Below are positions 12,796-24,719 of a DNA stretch of 64,000 nucleotides, piece by piece. This DNA comes from Caenorhabditis elegans. Lineage: Eukaryota; Nematoda; Chromadorea; Rhabditida; Rhabditidae. Both the position numbers and the translations under genes were made by a program. Position 1 is the stretch's first letter. Every line of letters starts with the position of its first letter. Under the pieces are notes generated by a model. That model was not told where the DNA came from and ran no database searches. It worked only from the letters and a program-made list of their open reading frames with translations. The stretch spans positions 3,782,001 through 3,846,000 of the forward strand of contig NC_003282.8 of the NCBI RefSeq assembly GCF_000002985.6. The letters run 5' to 3'.

Positions 12796-14254
12796 ATGAG
12801 GCGGTTGGTCTTATTACTAGGTGAGAATTTTCAATTTTTTAGACTTAACAGTCTAAAAAGTATCTCCGCGGTCATGCAAGCTATCAAAAAAGTGTCAACT
12901 AATCAAATGTTGGAAATGTTTAATAATTAGTTTTTGAGTTAACAATATTTTTATATCATGAATAGGCACATAGACACAGATGCTACTTACCTCTAGTTTC
13001 GAGTCCCAGACAGTAATCTCACAATAGTGATAATAATATCTTTTATTAATGAGAATGCTATGAAGAGTAGTAAATACAAGAGACCGTTGGTCAGAGAGAG
13101 ATGCTCAATGGCTAGGCATTAGGACTAGAACTATACCGGCTGATAAGCCGCAGTAATCAAACTATAGGTCCACACAACATCCTTTTTTTCAGCACTATGT
13201 TTCTCCTGCTCTTTTGCTCAATATGGCCTCTATGGTAGCGGATATAATGGCTATGGAGGGTACGGTAGCGGCTATGGAACTGGGTACGGAATGGGCTATG
13301 GAATGGGCTATCCAATGAATCCGTATATGAATCAGGTTTATGGGTGAGATTTTTTAAAGTTTAACTTTGAGCGAGTATATCTCTGCGTGGGTTGGAACTA
13401 CAGAAAAGTTGTCAGTTGTCAACTGAAAATTGGCAGCCCTTGAATTTTTTTTGTTAGTTGACAACTTTTTTCTAGTTCTCACTGTTGCGGAGCTATAACA
13501 GTTTCCCGTCACGCGCGGTACATGAGCGAGAGAGACTCAAAAAGACGCAGAAAGGTCAGGCGCTCTAGCTTCTCTCTCATCTCTCCCTTCCTTTCTCTTC
13601 CACACTTCTCGCATATCTCATCTGTTCGTTTAGAACCGACGCGACAGAAATTACCCAACCCAACCCAAATCCTCCAACTGAAAACCAACGCGACTGCCGC
13701 GGCCTGCCTTCCATGAGATCACGGAGTCTTTGCAGGTATGGTAGCAATCCGATGATGTCCGGTGGCGGCGGGATGTATGGAGCTGGCGGATGCATGGATC
13801 TGAGCCCTCAATGCTCCGTTTGGGCGAGCACAGGTAGACCGAAGCATAAAGTTCTAGCAGAAATTTTGTAGTTTTTTTCAGGCCAATGCTCTACAAATCC
13901 AATGATGATGCGGCAGACGTGTGCAATGTCCTGTGGAACTTGTAAGTAGTCGTTCAGGGCGTGCGCTACTATTAGAGTTTTGTTTCAGGCAGCACAGGTG
14001 TTGGAGCTCTCGGGTCCATGGGGTCCTACAACCCATTTGGAGGGTACGGAGGGATGGGATACCCCCAAGCCGGTTTGTTAGACCCCCTTGCTCAATTCAT
14101 CGGGAGATCGATTTACGAAACTGGTGAGGCTTAGAGCGCACTTGCAACCTTAAAATTTTCTTCAGGGATCCTCCGACAACCAACTCCATCGAGTAGTTCC
14201 AAGAGCATTGGTATACTGACGAAAGCGAAAAGTGAGCAGTTGCCGAGCCGGTGA
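12796..14254 (+). CDS. Secreted Gly/Tyr-rich protein with one ShKT domain
   Basis: Six exons (12796-12820, 13193-13343, 13736-13833, 13882-13941, 13989-14123, 14166-14254) join in phase to encode 185 aa. The first exon plus the start of the second give a signal peptide, probably cleaved after CSFA (residue 17). A GYG/GMGY-rich low-complexity region follows (about 18-75), then six cysteines at 78, 85, 94, 105, 109 and 112 in ShKT spacing, with VWASTGQC and NPMMMRQTC between them. The tail is Gly-rich, then Ser/Lys-rich. ShKT domains occur in nematode secreted proteins, often as disulfide-bonded modules beside proteases or in mucin-like surface proteins; there is no enzyme domain here. A cuticle, mucus or extracellular-matrix role is an inference. 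The gene converges on osm-3, 131 bp away. Confidence 0.88.
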
Positions 14255-14319
14255 TCAACTGGATTAGAATCTATTTATGCTACCTGTATAAAATTGATAA
14301 AGATCTCACATTCATTAAT

Positions 14320-14325
14320 TTTATT
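14320..14325 (-). terminator. Poly(A) signal of osm-3
   Basis: AATAAA on the minus strand, about 60 nt beyond the osm-3 stop codon, inside the 131-bp convergent gap with the ShKT gene. The two 3' UTRs must be very short or overlap. Confidence 0.6.
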
Positions 14326-14385
14326 CTCGATATCACCCGTGCAAACTATTCAGCAAATTTCTAAACATCACAATGTACACACGAA

Positions 14386-17300
14386 TTATTTGGGATTCAG
14401 AGAGGCTAGTCGAGGTGGTCGTTTTGCAGATTGAGCCCGCTCGTAGAGAGCATCAGTGTAGACGACTCCGTTGACAAGACCATCGAATGTTGGGGTCTTG
14501 GATGGAAATAGCGATTTGGAAGTTGATACTGAAACTTTTTGACTTTTTGCAAGGTCTAAGGGGTCTAACTCACATTTTTGATCACTCTTGTACTTGTTGA
14601 TCACATTGATCTGCTTCACTGGCTTGAAGTAGCTGTTTGCCAGGTTTTCCGAGTCACTTTTCGCTAGCCGCTCGCGTAGTTTGTCGTCAAAGTTAGACCG
14701 TAATAAGGTGTTCTCTTGCCGAGCAGGTTCTTGCATATAACCTGAAAGATGGAAGAATAAAGCAATCCCAAATTGCTAGAATAATCGGCCGCTTTTTGGC
14801 AATCCCGCCTTACATGTTTCTTGGAAAAGCTCAGGCTTAGCAGTGAGGCCTGCAATCTAATCAAATCCAGACCTACCATTATTAGCCAACGGCAGAATAG
14901 TCCGACTCATCGACATTTCCGGCAAAATCCATCGACTCTCGTCTTCATTCCACACCGCCTCCTTCTTTATCCGATCCACGTTACTATAATTCGTATCTTT
15001 CTTGATGATCGGCTGGATTTTGTCCATAATCTGCATAAGGAGCTTCAACTGCTGGTCCTGCTTCCGAATTGTGTCTAGATAATCGAGACGATCCAGTTCG
15101 AATTCGCCGTGGAGATCCTCGATTTCTCGCTCGTAACCTTTGGACTGAAACATTCCACTATTCACTTTGTAAAACTGGAGGGACTTACTTTCTTGACTTC
15201 CTTCTCCAGTTGAGAAGTAACTGCGTCAAGTTTTTCTTGAGTAGTACTGTAGACTTGAAGCAGAGGATCATCCTTATGAACGTTTAACGCGGCTGAAACT
15301 TACTGCGTGCAAGACTTGCTGAAGTTCTAGAAGTTCTTACCTGCCAACTTCTGCGTTTTAGTCTCTGCCTCCTTCAGCTGCTTCATCCGTTTTTGCTTCA
15401 GCTGAGTATTGCCTGCTTCTTCTCCTCCAATAAACTGATCTTGGAGCTGTTGGATCTTCTTCGCCGCTTCTTCCGGATTCAAGTTGTCTAAATTCGCATT
15501 AGCCCTTTCATAGTCTGCTCTCAAGGACTCCAGGTCCTTCTGTAGCTCCGCTTTACTCGTCTGCTCCCGCTCATACTCGCCACGCAAGTCGTTCATCGCC
15601 TCCTCGAATTCTTCCCGTAGCTTCTTCCTCTCCTCTTCTATCGAGAAAGCGTCCTGCGCAGGAGCGCCAACTCCAACGGCCCCCGGTTGAACCATAGACT
15701 TGAGCCGAGCGATTTCCTCCTGGTACTCTCGAAGAAGAGCATCCTTTGGATCCTCGTTGATCGTCGGCTTGTTCTTGATGTTCTTGGCACGGTTGGCATA
15801 TCGAAGTGTGGAGAGAGTCTCGTCGTAGTTGTCACTGGATGGGGACACGCAGGCGATCATAATGGTCTTTGTGTTACCACCAAGAGAATCCTGGAAAATT
15901 TGAGTTGGATAAGCGTCCTAGGTCGCAGGATCGACAGTGGCTTGGATCGTTGGGTTCTAGCTTAGGCCTTCTCCCTACGTCACCTACAGCCTAGGCTAGC
16001 ACTTCCATTAATTGTGGTCCACAAATACCTTATGACTATGGTCTGGATCCCTACCGTCACTTATCATATTAGCATACATTTCCTACCGCGCTAGACTTCA
16101 GGACCTAGGCTCAAATGGCCCGGCCCAACAACCACCTCATCATCTCAAAAATGAATCGTCCTTACCTGTAACAACCTAGTCAGCTTACTGTCCCTGTAGG
16201 GTATATGCTTCGACTTTCCGTCCACCAACGCCGATATCACATTACCCAACGCCGACAGCGATAGGTTAATCTTCGTGGCCTCCTTCAAACGGTCACCGGT
16301 GGCTCCTGTCTTGCTCTGCCGCTCACTTCCAGCCAAATCGACCAGATTCAACTTTCCCATCCTGATCGATCCGGTTTCTGTCATGCCTTCCACGTATACC
16401 GTGAAGATTGAGTGACTTCGGGAAGAGTCCTGAACATAGAAATTGAGGTCAGGTCAAAGAGTCAGGTCAAGGGCCACCTTGTTCATCAACGTGGCGCCGA
16501 CGTGCCGATTGTTGAAGCCCCGAGTCATCAGCTCCTTGCAAGCCGGGACATCATGACAAACATGCATGGAGAGGCCCGCCACATAGACACCCCGATCCGG
16601 TTGCTCTTTGATCTCCAGTTTTTGTTTATTGTCGGCGCCCAGCAAGTCTCTAACCTCTTCGTTGTAAATCTAAAGCAAAATTTAAGGGAAGGGATCAAAA
16701 ATCTGAAACCTCTAAATAGCTGCAGTGCACCAGGAATTTCACATTTTCCGTCGTAGCCGTGGCGGTGAATATGTGATCAAAAGCCCGTGGAATCACACCC
16801 CGTTGAGCTGGAATTGTTTCGATGCCCTGCATGGAGAAAGTCTTGCCCGATCCAGTTTGGCCATAGGCAAACACAGTGCCATTGTAGCCTTCTATCACGT
16901 TCTGTACGGTTTTTAGAAGCTTTGGTAGGAGAAATCTTCAAATTTTCTCACCTCAACTAGCGGAAAGACAATATCATTGTAAATCTGCTCGCCGGTCGAA
17001 TCCATAAAGTAGGCTCCATCGAACGTGAAGTCCTTGGCCGCCCCGTCCGGCGCGTTCAGGTTGACCTGTCCAACGTTCGGAGTCATTCCGACGCATAGCT
17101 GGAAATTTTGAAACATTTTAGGGTTCCTAGAAGAAAATTGTCAATTTCTAGCGCTTTTCAGTCTCTAGTGCCCTAGAAGAAGACCCCTAGTCCCCCAGAA
17201 AACTTTGTAGAGTTTCCTACAATTCCCACGGTTTCGCACCAGAGTTCTCACGCCTACGAAGTGAATATTTGCCTATTTTCGTAATAAAAATAAACGGATA

Positions 17301-18447
17301 TTACCTAAGCATGTATCGGATATTATAGTCTAGAGGGAAACAGTAACCCAAAAACATTAAAACATGTTTTCCCGGAAATTACGGGGGTAAATCGTATAGT
17401 AGACAATAATAAGGAAGTAAACGGAACTACGTGACATCTTTTTTCATGGCCGAAAAATAGGAAAACTCGGCCACCATGTTTAAACCAAAAATAAATATTC
17501 AAGTTTTATTACGTTTTTTCATTCACATGTGTCCAGTGAAGCAGGTGATGTGGGGAGGGGGAAACATGCGCTTTTTCACAAGTTTTCCGAATACCTTTTT
17601 ACTTTTTAGTCAGCAATTATGTACGGCTTCTTCAAAGAAAACATTGTTTATGACGTTCAAATTTATTAAAGATATCATTCGAACTTTTCCTAGCTCCAGC
17701 TAACTCTTTTAAAACAGCAGGAAAAAAGCCTCAAAACTACAATAACTAGCTCTCAATCGCTGTGAGACCCTCGGCCTGTAAAATTTAAATTCTGACATCG
17801 AAAGGTTATTATCAATTTTTTCTAGATTTTAGGTTAATTTTGCCGACAAAGTACACAATTTCTATTAAAAATCAGGAAAATCGAACAAAAAAATGATCGA
17901 AAAATACAGAAAATTGAGCAAAAATTCATTTTTTTTGTAAACTGTGCGCCTTTAAAGAGTAGTGTAATTTTTATCGACTTTGTGAATTTTTATCGAATTT
18001 GTGAAATTTATGTAGCAGTTTTTCAATAAATAAATGTATTTTTTTGAAAATTCCAAAAAAAAACGAGAGTTCAAAATTACAGTATTCTTTAAAGGCGCAC
18101 GCCCGTTTGTATTTTACAAAAAATGTCGTTTCAAGACCTGGCACTGTAATAGGAAAACACTGAAAAGTAATAATATACTCAAAATTTAGAATTTTCCCAA
18201 TTTCGAATGATTTTGGCTAATTAAAAAGAAGAACTTCGCCGAAAATTCCACATTTTCTCAATTTTTTCGGGTTTTTCTGGGAAATTTTAATTTTTTTGCG
18301 CTTTAAATATTCGATTTAGGCCTAAATTGTTTGATTTTCAGCTGGTTTTTCTGAAAATCCAATCAAAAAACCAACCGTCGTATTCAGGTCCTTTTCTCTC
18401 TGATTGAACGGACGACATCTTACGGCGACCCGGACGCTCTCTGCCAT
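14386..18447 (-). CDS. osm-3: Kinesin-2 family homodimeric IFT motor OSM-3 (KIF17-type)
   Basis: Ten exons: 18376-18447, 16952-17098, 16710-16901, 16478-16669, 16166-16429, 15341-15890, 15189-15292, 14877-15144, 14574-14741 and 14386-14528. They join in phase to exactly 2100 nt, 699 aa, the known OSM-3 length. The N-terminal motor has the P-loop GQTGSGKT (87-94), switch I SSRSH (203-207) and switch II DLAGSE (232-237). A coiled-coil stalk and a basic tail ending RLASLNPK follow. The GG at 444-445 is the known hinge where the G444E change relieves autoinhibition. The protein moves intraflagellar-transport particles toward microtubule plus ends and builds distal segments of sensory cilia. The first intron is 1.28 kb. 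The last intron (14529-14573) is 45 nt, in frame and free of stops. A degenerate X-box half-site lies near 18700. Confidence 0.98.
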
Positions 18448-19249
18448 ACAGTTGGTGGGAGCTTAAATATTGAAAAATGTTCCGAAAAAAAATTCCGAAA
18501 AAAATTTTTTTTTTCACATAAATCGACGTAATAAAACATGTGAAGAGCTCAAAGGTTGAAAATTTTCGGAAAAAAAAATTTCAAAAAAAAAACGACGTAG
18601 TAAAAAATAAAACGAAAAGAGTTTGGTGTCGCGCGGAGCAACGAGCATATACACCACTGCTGCTCCGAGAGCAAAGGAATGAGTGGAGGGAGGTGGCGCC
18701 TAGCAACCAGATATTGTTATGCTTCTTCTTTTTCTTTCGAGCCACGCTGCCGCTAGGGTTGAGGGAATTGAATTATATACGATTGTTTCAATAAAAGCTG
18801 CCGTCGATTTTGATATTTCCGCATTGCTGATTGGTTTTTGGCTGAAAAATGACTGGAATTTGAAAGTCATATAAATTCAAACGGAAATTAGTTTTGGAAA
18901 TATTGAAATGGCGGGAATGTACAAGAAATGGGCGTATAAAGCACAATAGAGACAAGTAAAGCTAGAAAATACATACAAGAATCGGTTAAAGTTTTGGTTA
19001 AAAATATCGGGAAAATCGAAGTTTTTGGGTTTTTTTGTGTAGAAAAAATTGACCAGAAATTTCGGATTTTCAGGCAAATTTAATTTTTTACAAAAAATTT
19101 TTAAGAAAATTGAATTTTAGCCGGATTTTAAGCTTTTTTCGTGAAAATTTCAAAAAATCTAGATTTTCAGCCAAAATTAACGAATTTTCCGATTTAGAAA
19201 AATCCAAATTTTTAATGACATTTTTATTACTTCTTTTTCGAAAAAAAAG
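18448..19249. other. Intergenic region upstream of osm-3
   Basis: This stretch, together with 19473-19992, separates osm-3 from the ALG14 gene on the same strand. 18600-18790 is less AT-rich than its surroundings and includes GGTGGCGCCTAGCAACC; it is the likely proximal promoter of osm-3. No exon is visible. Confidence 0.5.
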
Positions 19250-19472
19250 TACCGTATATTCTCTATTAGTGCGGCACCCCACCACTCAACTTTGACAGCT
19301 CATATCTCGGTCACCTTTGATTTTGGTAAAAAGTCTTTAACTACGGAAATGTTTGTTAAAACTCCTTCTATGCTTAATGTTTTAAAAGGTCTTAATATCT
19401 TCAAAATCAATCAAGACATATGACGTCAAAGGTGAGCGATGGGGGTGCCGCACTAATAGAGAATATACGGTA
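19250..19472. mobile_element. MITE with perfect 31-bp terminal inverted repeats
   Basis: The left end begins TACCGTATATTCTCTATTAG and continues for 11 more bases; the right end (19442-19472) is its exact reverse complement. The 223-bp element has no coding capacity. It shares the outer TACCGTAT..TCTATTA sequence with the element at 52076-52515, so both probably belong to one non-autonomous DNA transposon family. The target duplication is not obvious. Confidence 0.85.
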
Positions 19473-19992
19473 GTTTTACGAATTTTTTTGAAAAATTCAA
19501 ATTTCTTGAAATTTTTTCAGATTTTCCACTAAAAAATCATTTTCAGATTTTTTAAAAAACATTTTCGATTTTTTACCGAATTTTGAAGCAAACCTCGATT
19601 TTCAATGATTTTTTAGAGGAAATCCGTAAAAAAACGTGAATTTTTGGAAAAAAATCTGAAAAAAAATCGATAAAAAATTGTAAAATTTAATCTGCAAAAA
19701 AATTAATTAAAAAAAAATCTAACTTTTGCTGAATTTTTAAAAAGGTGAAATTCATTTTGTTTTGAAAAAAAAACGAATTTTCCAAAATTTGCAAAAATCA
19801 CAAAAATCATTTTTTCCAAATTTCCATCTTTCTGTGTTTTTTTAATTAAAAGGTTTTTTCTCTAGAAAATTGAAAAGTTTTCTTCAAAACACTAAAAATT
19901 TTGGAAAATATAGTTTTTTTTTCAAAATTTCAAAATTTTTCCGACATTTAAAAACAAAATCCCCCCTAAAATTGACACATAAATTAATATTT

Positions 19993-21372
19993 TTATTGAG
20001 ATTTTTTCTCCGAGCCATCCAACGTGAATTTGTGCTCCAAATCCTGAATATACGTGGCTCTTGGATACGATTTCTTGAGCCCCGGCCAATGCACAATCAG
20101 GCAGTCGACCATTCCGAGATAATACAAAATTGCACCGGATAAGGAGAGCTTTTTCACTCGGCAAATCGATTCTTCGTAGATAATAACTGTATCGATTAGG
20201 CGAATTATGTCGAAGAAGGCGGCCGCCAAGGCGACTGGGATACAGGTTCCAGGCCCGTTGAGCACGATTAGATCCGGACTGAAAATTGGCGATTTTGAGT
20301 GGAAAATTGAGTTTTTAGAGTGAAAATTGATGGAAAAATGTCGAATTTTCAGTTAGGACAGCTAAAATTGGCTAAAAATTGATTTATTTTGACTGAAAAT
20401 GGTCATTTTTTGAGCCAAAAAGCAATAAAAATGTGATTTTCAGTGTTAAAATTAGCTTAGAATGTCTAATTTTATAATAAAATTCTCAGAAATGTGATTT
20501 TCAGAGTCAAAATTATTGATTTTAACTGAAAGTGACCAATTTCCAGTTCAAAAATGCGACTTTCATAATTGAAATTAGCTTAAAAATCTAATTCTCATAT
20601 TAAAAATCTCGAATAGAATGAAAATTGATAGGTTTTTAATGAAATCATTGCATTTTTGACGCGTTAAAACGCGTTAAAAACGGCATTTTTAGTGCTACAA
20701 ATGACAGTTTCTCCAGAAAACGCCCAATTTTCAGATCAAGAAGCTCAAAAACTATCTGAAAACCAGAAATTTTAAGTGAAAATTACCCCAATTTTAGGGT
20801 TTTAAAGAGATTTTTAGCGCAAAATTATCGAGAAATGCAAGTTTTCGGGTTTTAAACTAGAAATTCATCGATTTCTAACCGAATTCTGTAGATAAGCTTC
20901 ACGGCGAACGCGGTTGCGTTGATAGTTGAGCCAATCGACGTCAAGTAGGATTGTCCGACTTCCCGAGATCTCGGAATCTTTTCGATGCAGAATTTCTCGT
21001 TATTCCTCGATTTTTCGTGATTTATTGCCTGCAAATTCGCATTCCACACTTGAAAATCGCCATTTCCCACCTTATCCTCGCTCATCGTGTCTGTATCCGC
21101 AATTATGTAGGTTCTCTCGTCGAATTCCTCGCCAAAATGCTTGACGAGCTCCATCATCTCGCTGGTGTGACCTCCCGAACCAAGAACTACGCATAATGAT
21201 GCCTGAAAATCGAATTAAAATCTGCATTTCATAATTTTTGACCCACTGTATCTTTTTTCGGCATATTTTTCGCCGAATGATTCGAATGGCGGACTTGAAA
21301 TGCCATAAATGCTGTCAGACATAGCACACCGAATAATATTACAGCTGTGACGAAGAAAAATAGAAAAAACAT
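19993..21372 (-). CDS. algn-14: ALG14 homologue, UDP-GlcNAc transferase membrane subunit
   Basis: Three exons (21247-21372, 20880-21202, 19993-20278) join in phase to 244 aa. An N-terminal membrane anchor (MFFLFFFVTAVILFG, about 2-24) is followed by a Rossmann-like half with LGSGGHTSEMM (49-58) and NGPGTC (157-162), both hallmarks of ALG14. ALG14 anchors the soluble ALG13 subunit at the cytosolic ER face. Together they add the second GlcNAc to dolichol-PP-GlcNAc in N-glycan precursor synthesis. The start follows a TTTTCCAG acceptor by 10 nt, consistent with trans-splicing. It is divergent from the exonuclease gene, 216 bp away. Family assignment is strong; the symbol is from memory. Confidence 0.95.
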
Positions 21373-21588
21373 CGAAATTCTGCTGGAAAACAACAAAATA
21401 TTGCAAAATAAACTATATAACGTGTTGCCCGTAAATCGACTCGGAGCCGGAGATTTTTAGGCCACACGACCGTGTACTCCTCTCGGACAAGGGATTAATT
21501 TTATCTATAACTTTATTTTCTGTTCTTCGCATGTTTTCCTGTCTAATTTCATAGTATTTCACAATTATTTATTATTTAAGACTCGAAA
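21373..21588. promoter_or_regulatory. Shared bidirectional promoter region
   Basis: These 216 bp separate the start codons of the ALG14 homologue (-) and the exonuclease (+), so both proximal promoters must lie here. The region contains CCCGTAAATCGACTCGGAG and CCGTGTACTCCTC, which match the arms of the inverted repeat at 25231-25561. A dispersed repeat fragment is therefore embedded in this promoter. Confidence 0.65.
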
Positions 21589-22782
21589 ATGTCAATAAAC
21601 TTCACAAGGACACCAAAATTGTTGCTTGACAAAGTAGGTAATTCCATTTTTCTAGTTTCTTATGCGAATTAAAAGATATTTATATAATTAAAGTTTTTTT
21701 TTCAGCCCACTACTCGTCATTTGTGGAAAGCACAAAGCTTGTGAAGACTCGAGACGTAAAGAAACCACCCAGATATCCAAGTTTTTCAGTGAAGAAACCG
21801 ACGAAAAGTGGGAAAATTTATTTTTTAGGCGAAATAAATTTATTTTAATATGTTCAGATCAAAAAATAAGCCAGCACTTTGATTATCTTCTAGTATTAGA
21901 CTTTGAGGCCACGTGCCAAGATAACTGGAAGGGACCAATGCACCCGGTTCAAGAAATCATCGAATTCCCAGTGGTCCAGCTCTCGACGGCGGATTGGAGC
22001 GAAATTCGCCGTTTTCATCAATACATAAAGCCGACGGAATTTCCAAGGCTCACATCTTTCTGCACATCTTTAACGAGAATTATTCAGGTTTTTAATCCAA
22101 AAATTTCGAAAAAAAAATGCTAAAACTCCAGGAAATGGTTGACGAAAAACCGAAGCTTCCAGAAGTTTTATCGGAATTTGATAGCTGGCTGAAAGAGGAT
22201 TCTCGGTTGAAACAGGGAAATTTTGCATTTGTTACTTGTGGAGACTGGGATCTGAAAGTCGCGCTGCCGAGTGAGGCGAAATTTAAGAATATCGAAATTC
22301 CAGAGTAAATTTTCAAGTAAAACTGACAATTTGAGGCTAAAAATTTGAATTTTTGATGCTGAAAACCAAAAAAAGACTCTTAAAGTCTTAAATTTCGTTC
22401 AAAATCAATAATTGTAGCCAAAAATTGTCAATTTATATTCCTCAGGGAGTACACGAGCCGTGTGAATCCATACAAATTGTCTTCCAGGTACTTCAATCAA
22501 TGGATCAACGTGAAAAAGGCGTACGCGGAGCACACAAATCATTTCGCGAAAGGAATGACTCAGCTCCTAGCCATCTACAAGCTACAACATCAGGTTTTCT
22601 ACTAAAAGTCTGGAATCTCATCAAAAATTCAAATTTTCCAGGGCCGCCTCCACAGTGGAATCGATGACGTGGCAAATATCTGCGAAATTGTTCGGTGTTT
22701 GGGCAGGGACGGGCACAATTATCGAATCACAGGCTCCAAGGACACAATGACGCGGAGGGTGTTCAGAGATGCGAGGAAATAA
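21589..22782 (+). CDS. ERI-1/3'hExo-like DEDDh 3'-5' exonuclease
   Basis: Exons 21589-21637, 21706-21807, 21858-22087, 22132-22304, 22446-22593 and 22642-22782 join in phase to 280 aa. The DEDDh signature is visible: Exo I VLDFEAT (D65, E67), Exo II CGDWDLK (about 163-169) and Exo III HSGIDDVANI (H238, D242/243). The spacing and surrounding residues resemble the ERI-1/ERI2/ERI3 subfamily of RNA exonucleases. There is no SAP domain upstream, so this is nearer ERI2/ERI3 or prion-interactor-type enzymes than full ERI-1. Substrate is unknown; single-stranded 3' RNA overhangs are typical of the family. Using donor 21633 instead of 21637 would break the frame, which decided the first exon end. Confidence 0.93.
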
Positions 22783-23551
22783 TTTTTGTTGAATTTTTAT
22801 CGATTTTTCAGCTAGTTTTTAACATATAAATGAGATTTATCAACAATTTTCAACCGATATTTGCTCACAATTCACTCTAATCAGGTTTTAAATCTGATTT
22901 TCAGAATTTCCGATTGCAATTTCCAGGAATAAAAATATTTTAATTTGAGAATTGACGAAATTGCACTTTAACAGTACTGTAACTATAAAGGAACATTCAA
23001 ATACCTCGTTGCATGGGTATCGCCGCGATGGGTTCATAATTATTGGAGCGAAATCCCTGACGCTTGCATTTAATTTTTCACTGTTGGAAATTACCTTTTT
23101 TATCTTTATCTCAATTTTTTTCACAAATTCGAACGAAAAATATTATTTAAAAGCAAGAAACGATCAGTAAATGAGTAAAATCAGCGATTTTCGTCAAGGA
23201 ATGCAACAGCTGATACAAAATGAACAAAAAATGAACAAAATCAACTATTTTATAAATCTTTCTGTATAATTAATCAAAATCTCAAACATAATTTTTTGTA
23301 AAACAGCTTTTTCTCTACAAAATGACATATTTTACGACACATAAATCGCGAAACTGACGATTCTGAGTGACTCCGTTTTTGAAAAATCTTCAATTTTGTG
23401 CCTAATTTCCTAATTTAACACACTTTCAATTTGTATTATCTCAACAACGTTATAAAGCATATTTGCCGTCTTTATTTTCAAATTTTGAGGTTTTTTCGGA
23501 TATTAAGTGTTCTTCCAGCTTTTTCTGCGAAATTTTCGGACATCTACGAGT
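22783..23551. other. Intergenic, no feature seen
   Basis: AT-rich sequence between two same-strand genes. I saw no exon, inverted repeat or tandem array of note. Confidence 0.5.
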
Positions 23552-24567
23552 ATGGACTCGAAGCCGATCTCGTATCCAGCACTGTCATGCGTTATCAAGT
23601 ACTTGGAGGCGAATAGAAGGTGAGCGAAACAGTTTAAGTAGCCTAATCAACACACAATTTTCAGATTCCGACTCGTCGCACAGTGCCCATCGCTTGAAAA
23701 ACTTGAGAAGGCACAGCCTCTCATTATGACTGACCTGGTATTGGGTCGTAATTCAATCAGAGTAAATGAAGTAAAATATACAATTGGCACTGAAAGCAAA
23801 GTAAGACTTTTGCCTTTCTAGACAACGACTACCTCAATGACTAATTTTTGCAGTTTGATGATCCTGCCACACTTACGATGAACCAACTCGATGGACGACG
23901 TTCCAAGATCAATGTTTCCTATTTGGAAGTTCCAGAAGATGGTCTAATTCTTGAGCTGCCAGAATCCTTTGAGAAATTCAAAGTTGGATATTTTGTATAT
24001 TGGTCGTCTGACAATCCGCTTATTGATCGATTTATCGATCGTAAAAGCATCCCATTATATTCAATCATTATCCCGCAATCTCTCTCAATGGAAATGCTGT
24101 CACGAATTGAGCAAGACGAGATTTTGAAGACGGCTAAACACTTGGATATTCGTCATGTTCCTCGAGAACTTTTTCACTTATTTGGAACTCTGCCCAACAA
24201 ACTAGCCTTAACTTACATTTATAGTGGAGAAGTTTTCGATTTTCTCAATTTGATCGACACTATGATCCAGCAAAATCGGAAAGAAGGCTTATCTCGTTGC
24301 TTCGTGACTTGCGATGTCGAATTGGTGGAAGATTTATACAAAGTGTTCCGTGTACTGGCAGAAGATAAAGATTCTGCGATTTTTGACATTGAGGAATATG
24401 AAGAGTATGTTGAATTTGATGAAGATTTCATCAAATGCAATGAATTCCCAAATGAAATCGCATTTTGGATCGATGATACGATGGTCATTTCCGTTAAAGC
24501 TATGACATTTGATGACGGTTTTCACATTTGGATCTCGATTCGCAAAGATGATAAATCACAACTTTAA
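23552..24567 (+). CDS. DUF3557-type nematode protein of unknown function
   Basis: Three exons (23552-23619, 23665-23800, 23854-24567) join in phase to 305 aa. The N-terminus carries the nematode-expanded signature SYPALSCVIKYLEANRRF, then CPSLEKLEKAQPL and the IRVNEVKYTIG strand. I associate this with the DUF3557 family, which is expanded in Caenorhabditis and often lies in multi-copy clusters; here it is single. The C-terminal half is acidic (DIEEYEEYVEFDEDF) and ends in KDDKSQL. No enzyme motif or membrane segment is visible. It converges on the next gene, with poly(A) signals of both strands within 16 bp of each other. Confidence 0.85.
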
Positions 24568-24686
24568 CTGTTCATAAATTATTTTCAAGAAACCCGAACA
24601 AATTCCCATGTATTATTAATGGTTCTTTAACTGATTCTTAGCGTCACACAAAAATTACGATTCATTTTTCGGTTCAATTTTTAAAA

Positions 24687-24702
24687 TTTATTGGAAAATA
24701 AA
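24687..24702. terminator. Adjacent poly(A) signals for two convergent genes
   Basis: Minus-strand AATAAA at 24687-24692 lies 28 nt beyond the stop of the POLR1D-isoform homologue. Plus-strand AATAAA at 24697-24702 lies 130 nt beyond the stop of the DUF3557 gene. The transcripts are likely to overlap at their 3' ends. Confidence 0.6.
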
Positions 24703-24719
24703 GAGTTTAATATAAATGT

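Noticed and set aside
20852..21196. Plus-strand open frames over the ALG14 exon
   Set aside because: The minus strand encodes the conserved LGSGGHTSEMM protein with correct splice phases; the plus frames are shadows.
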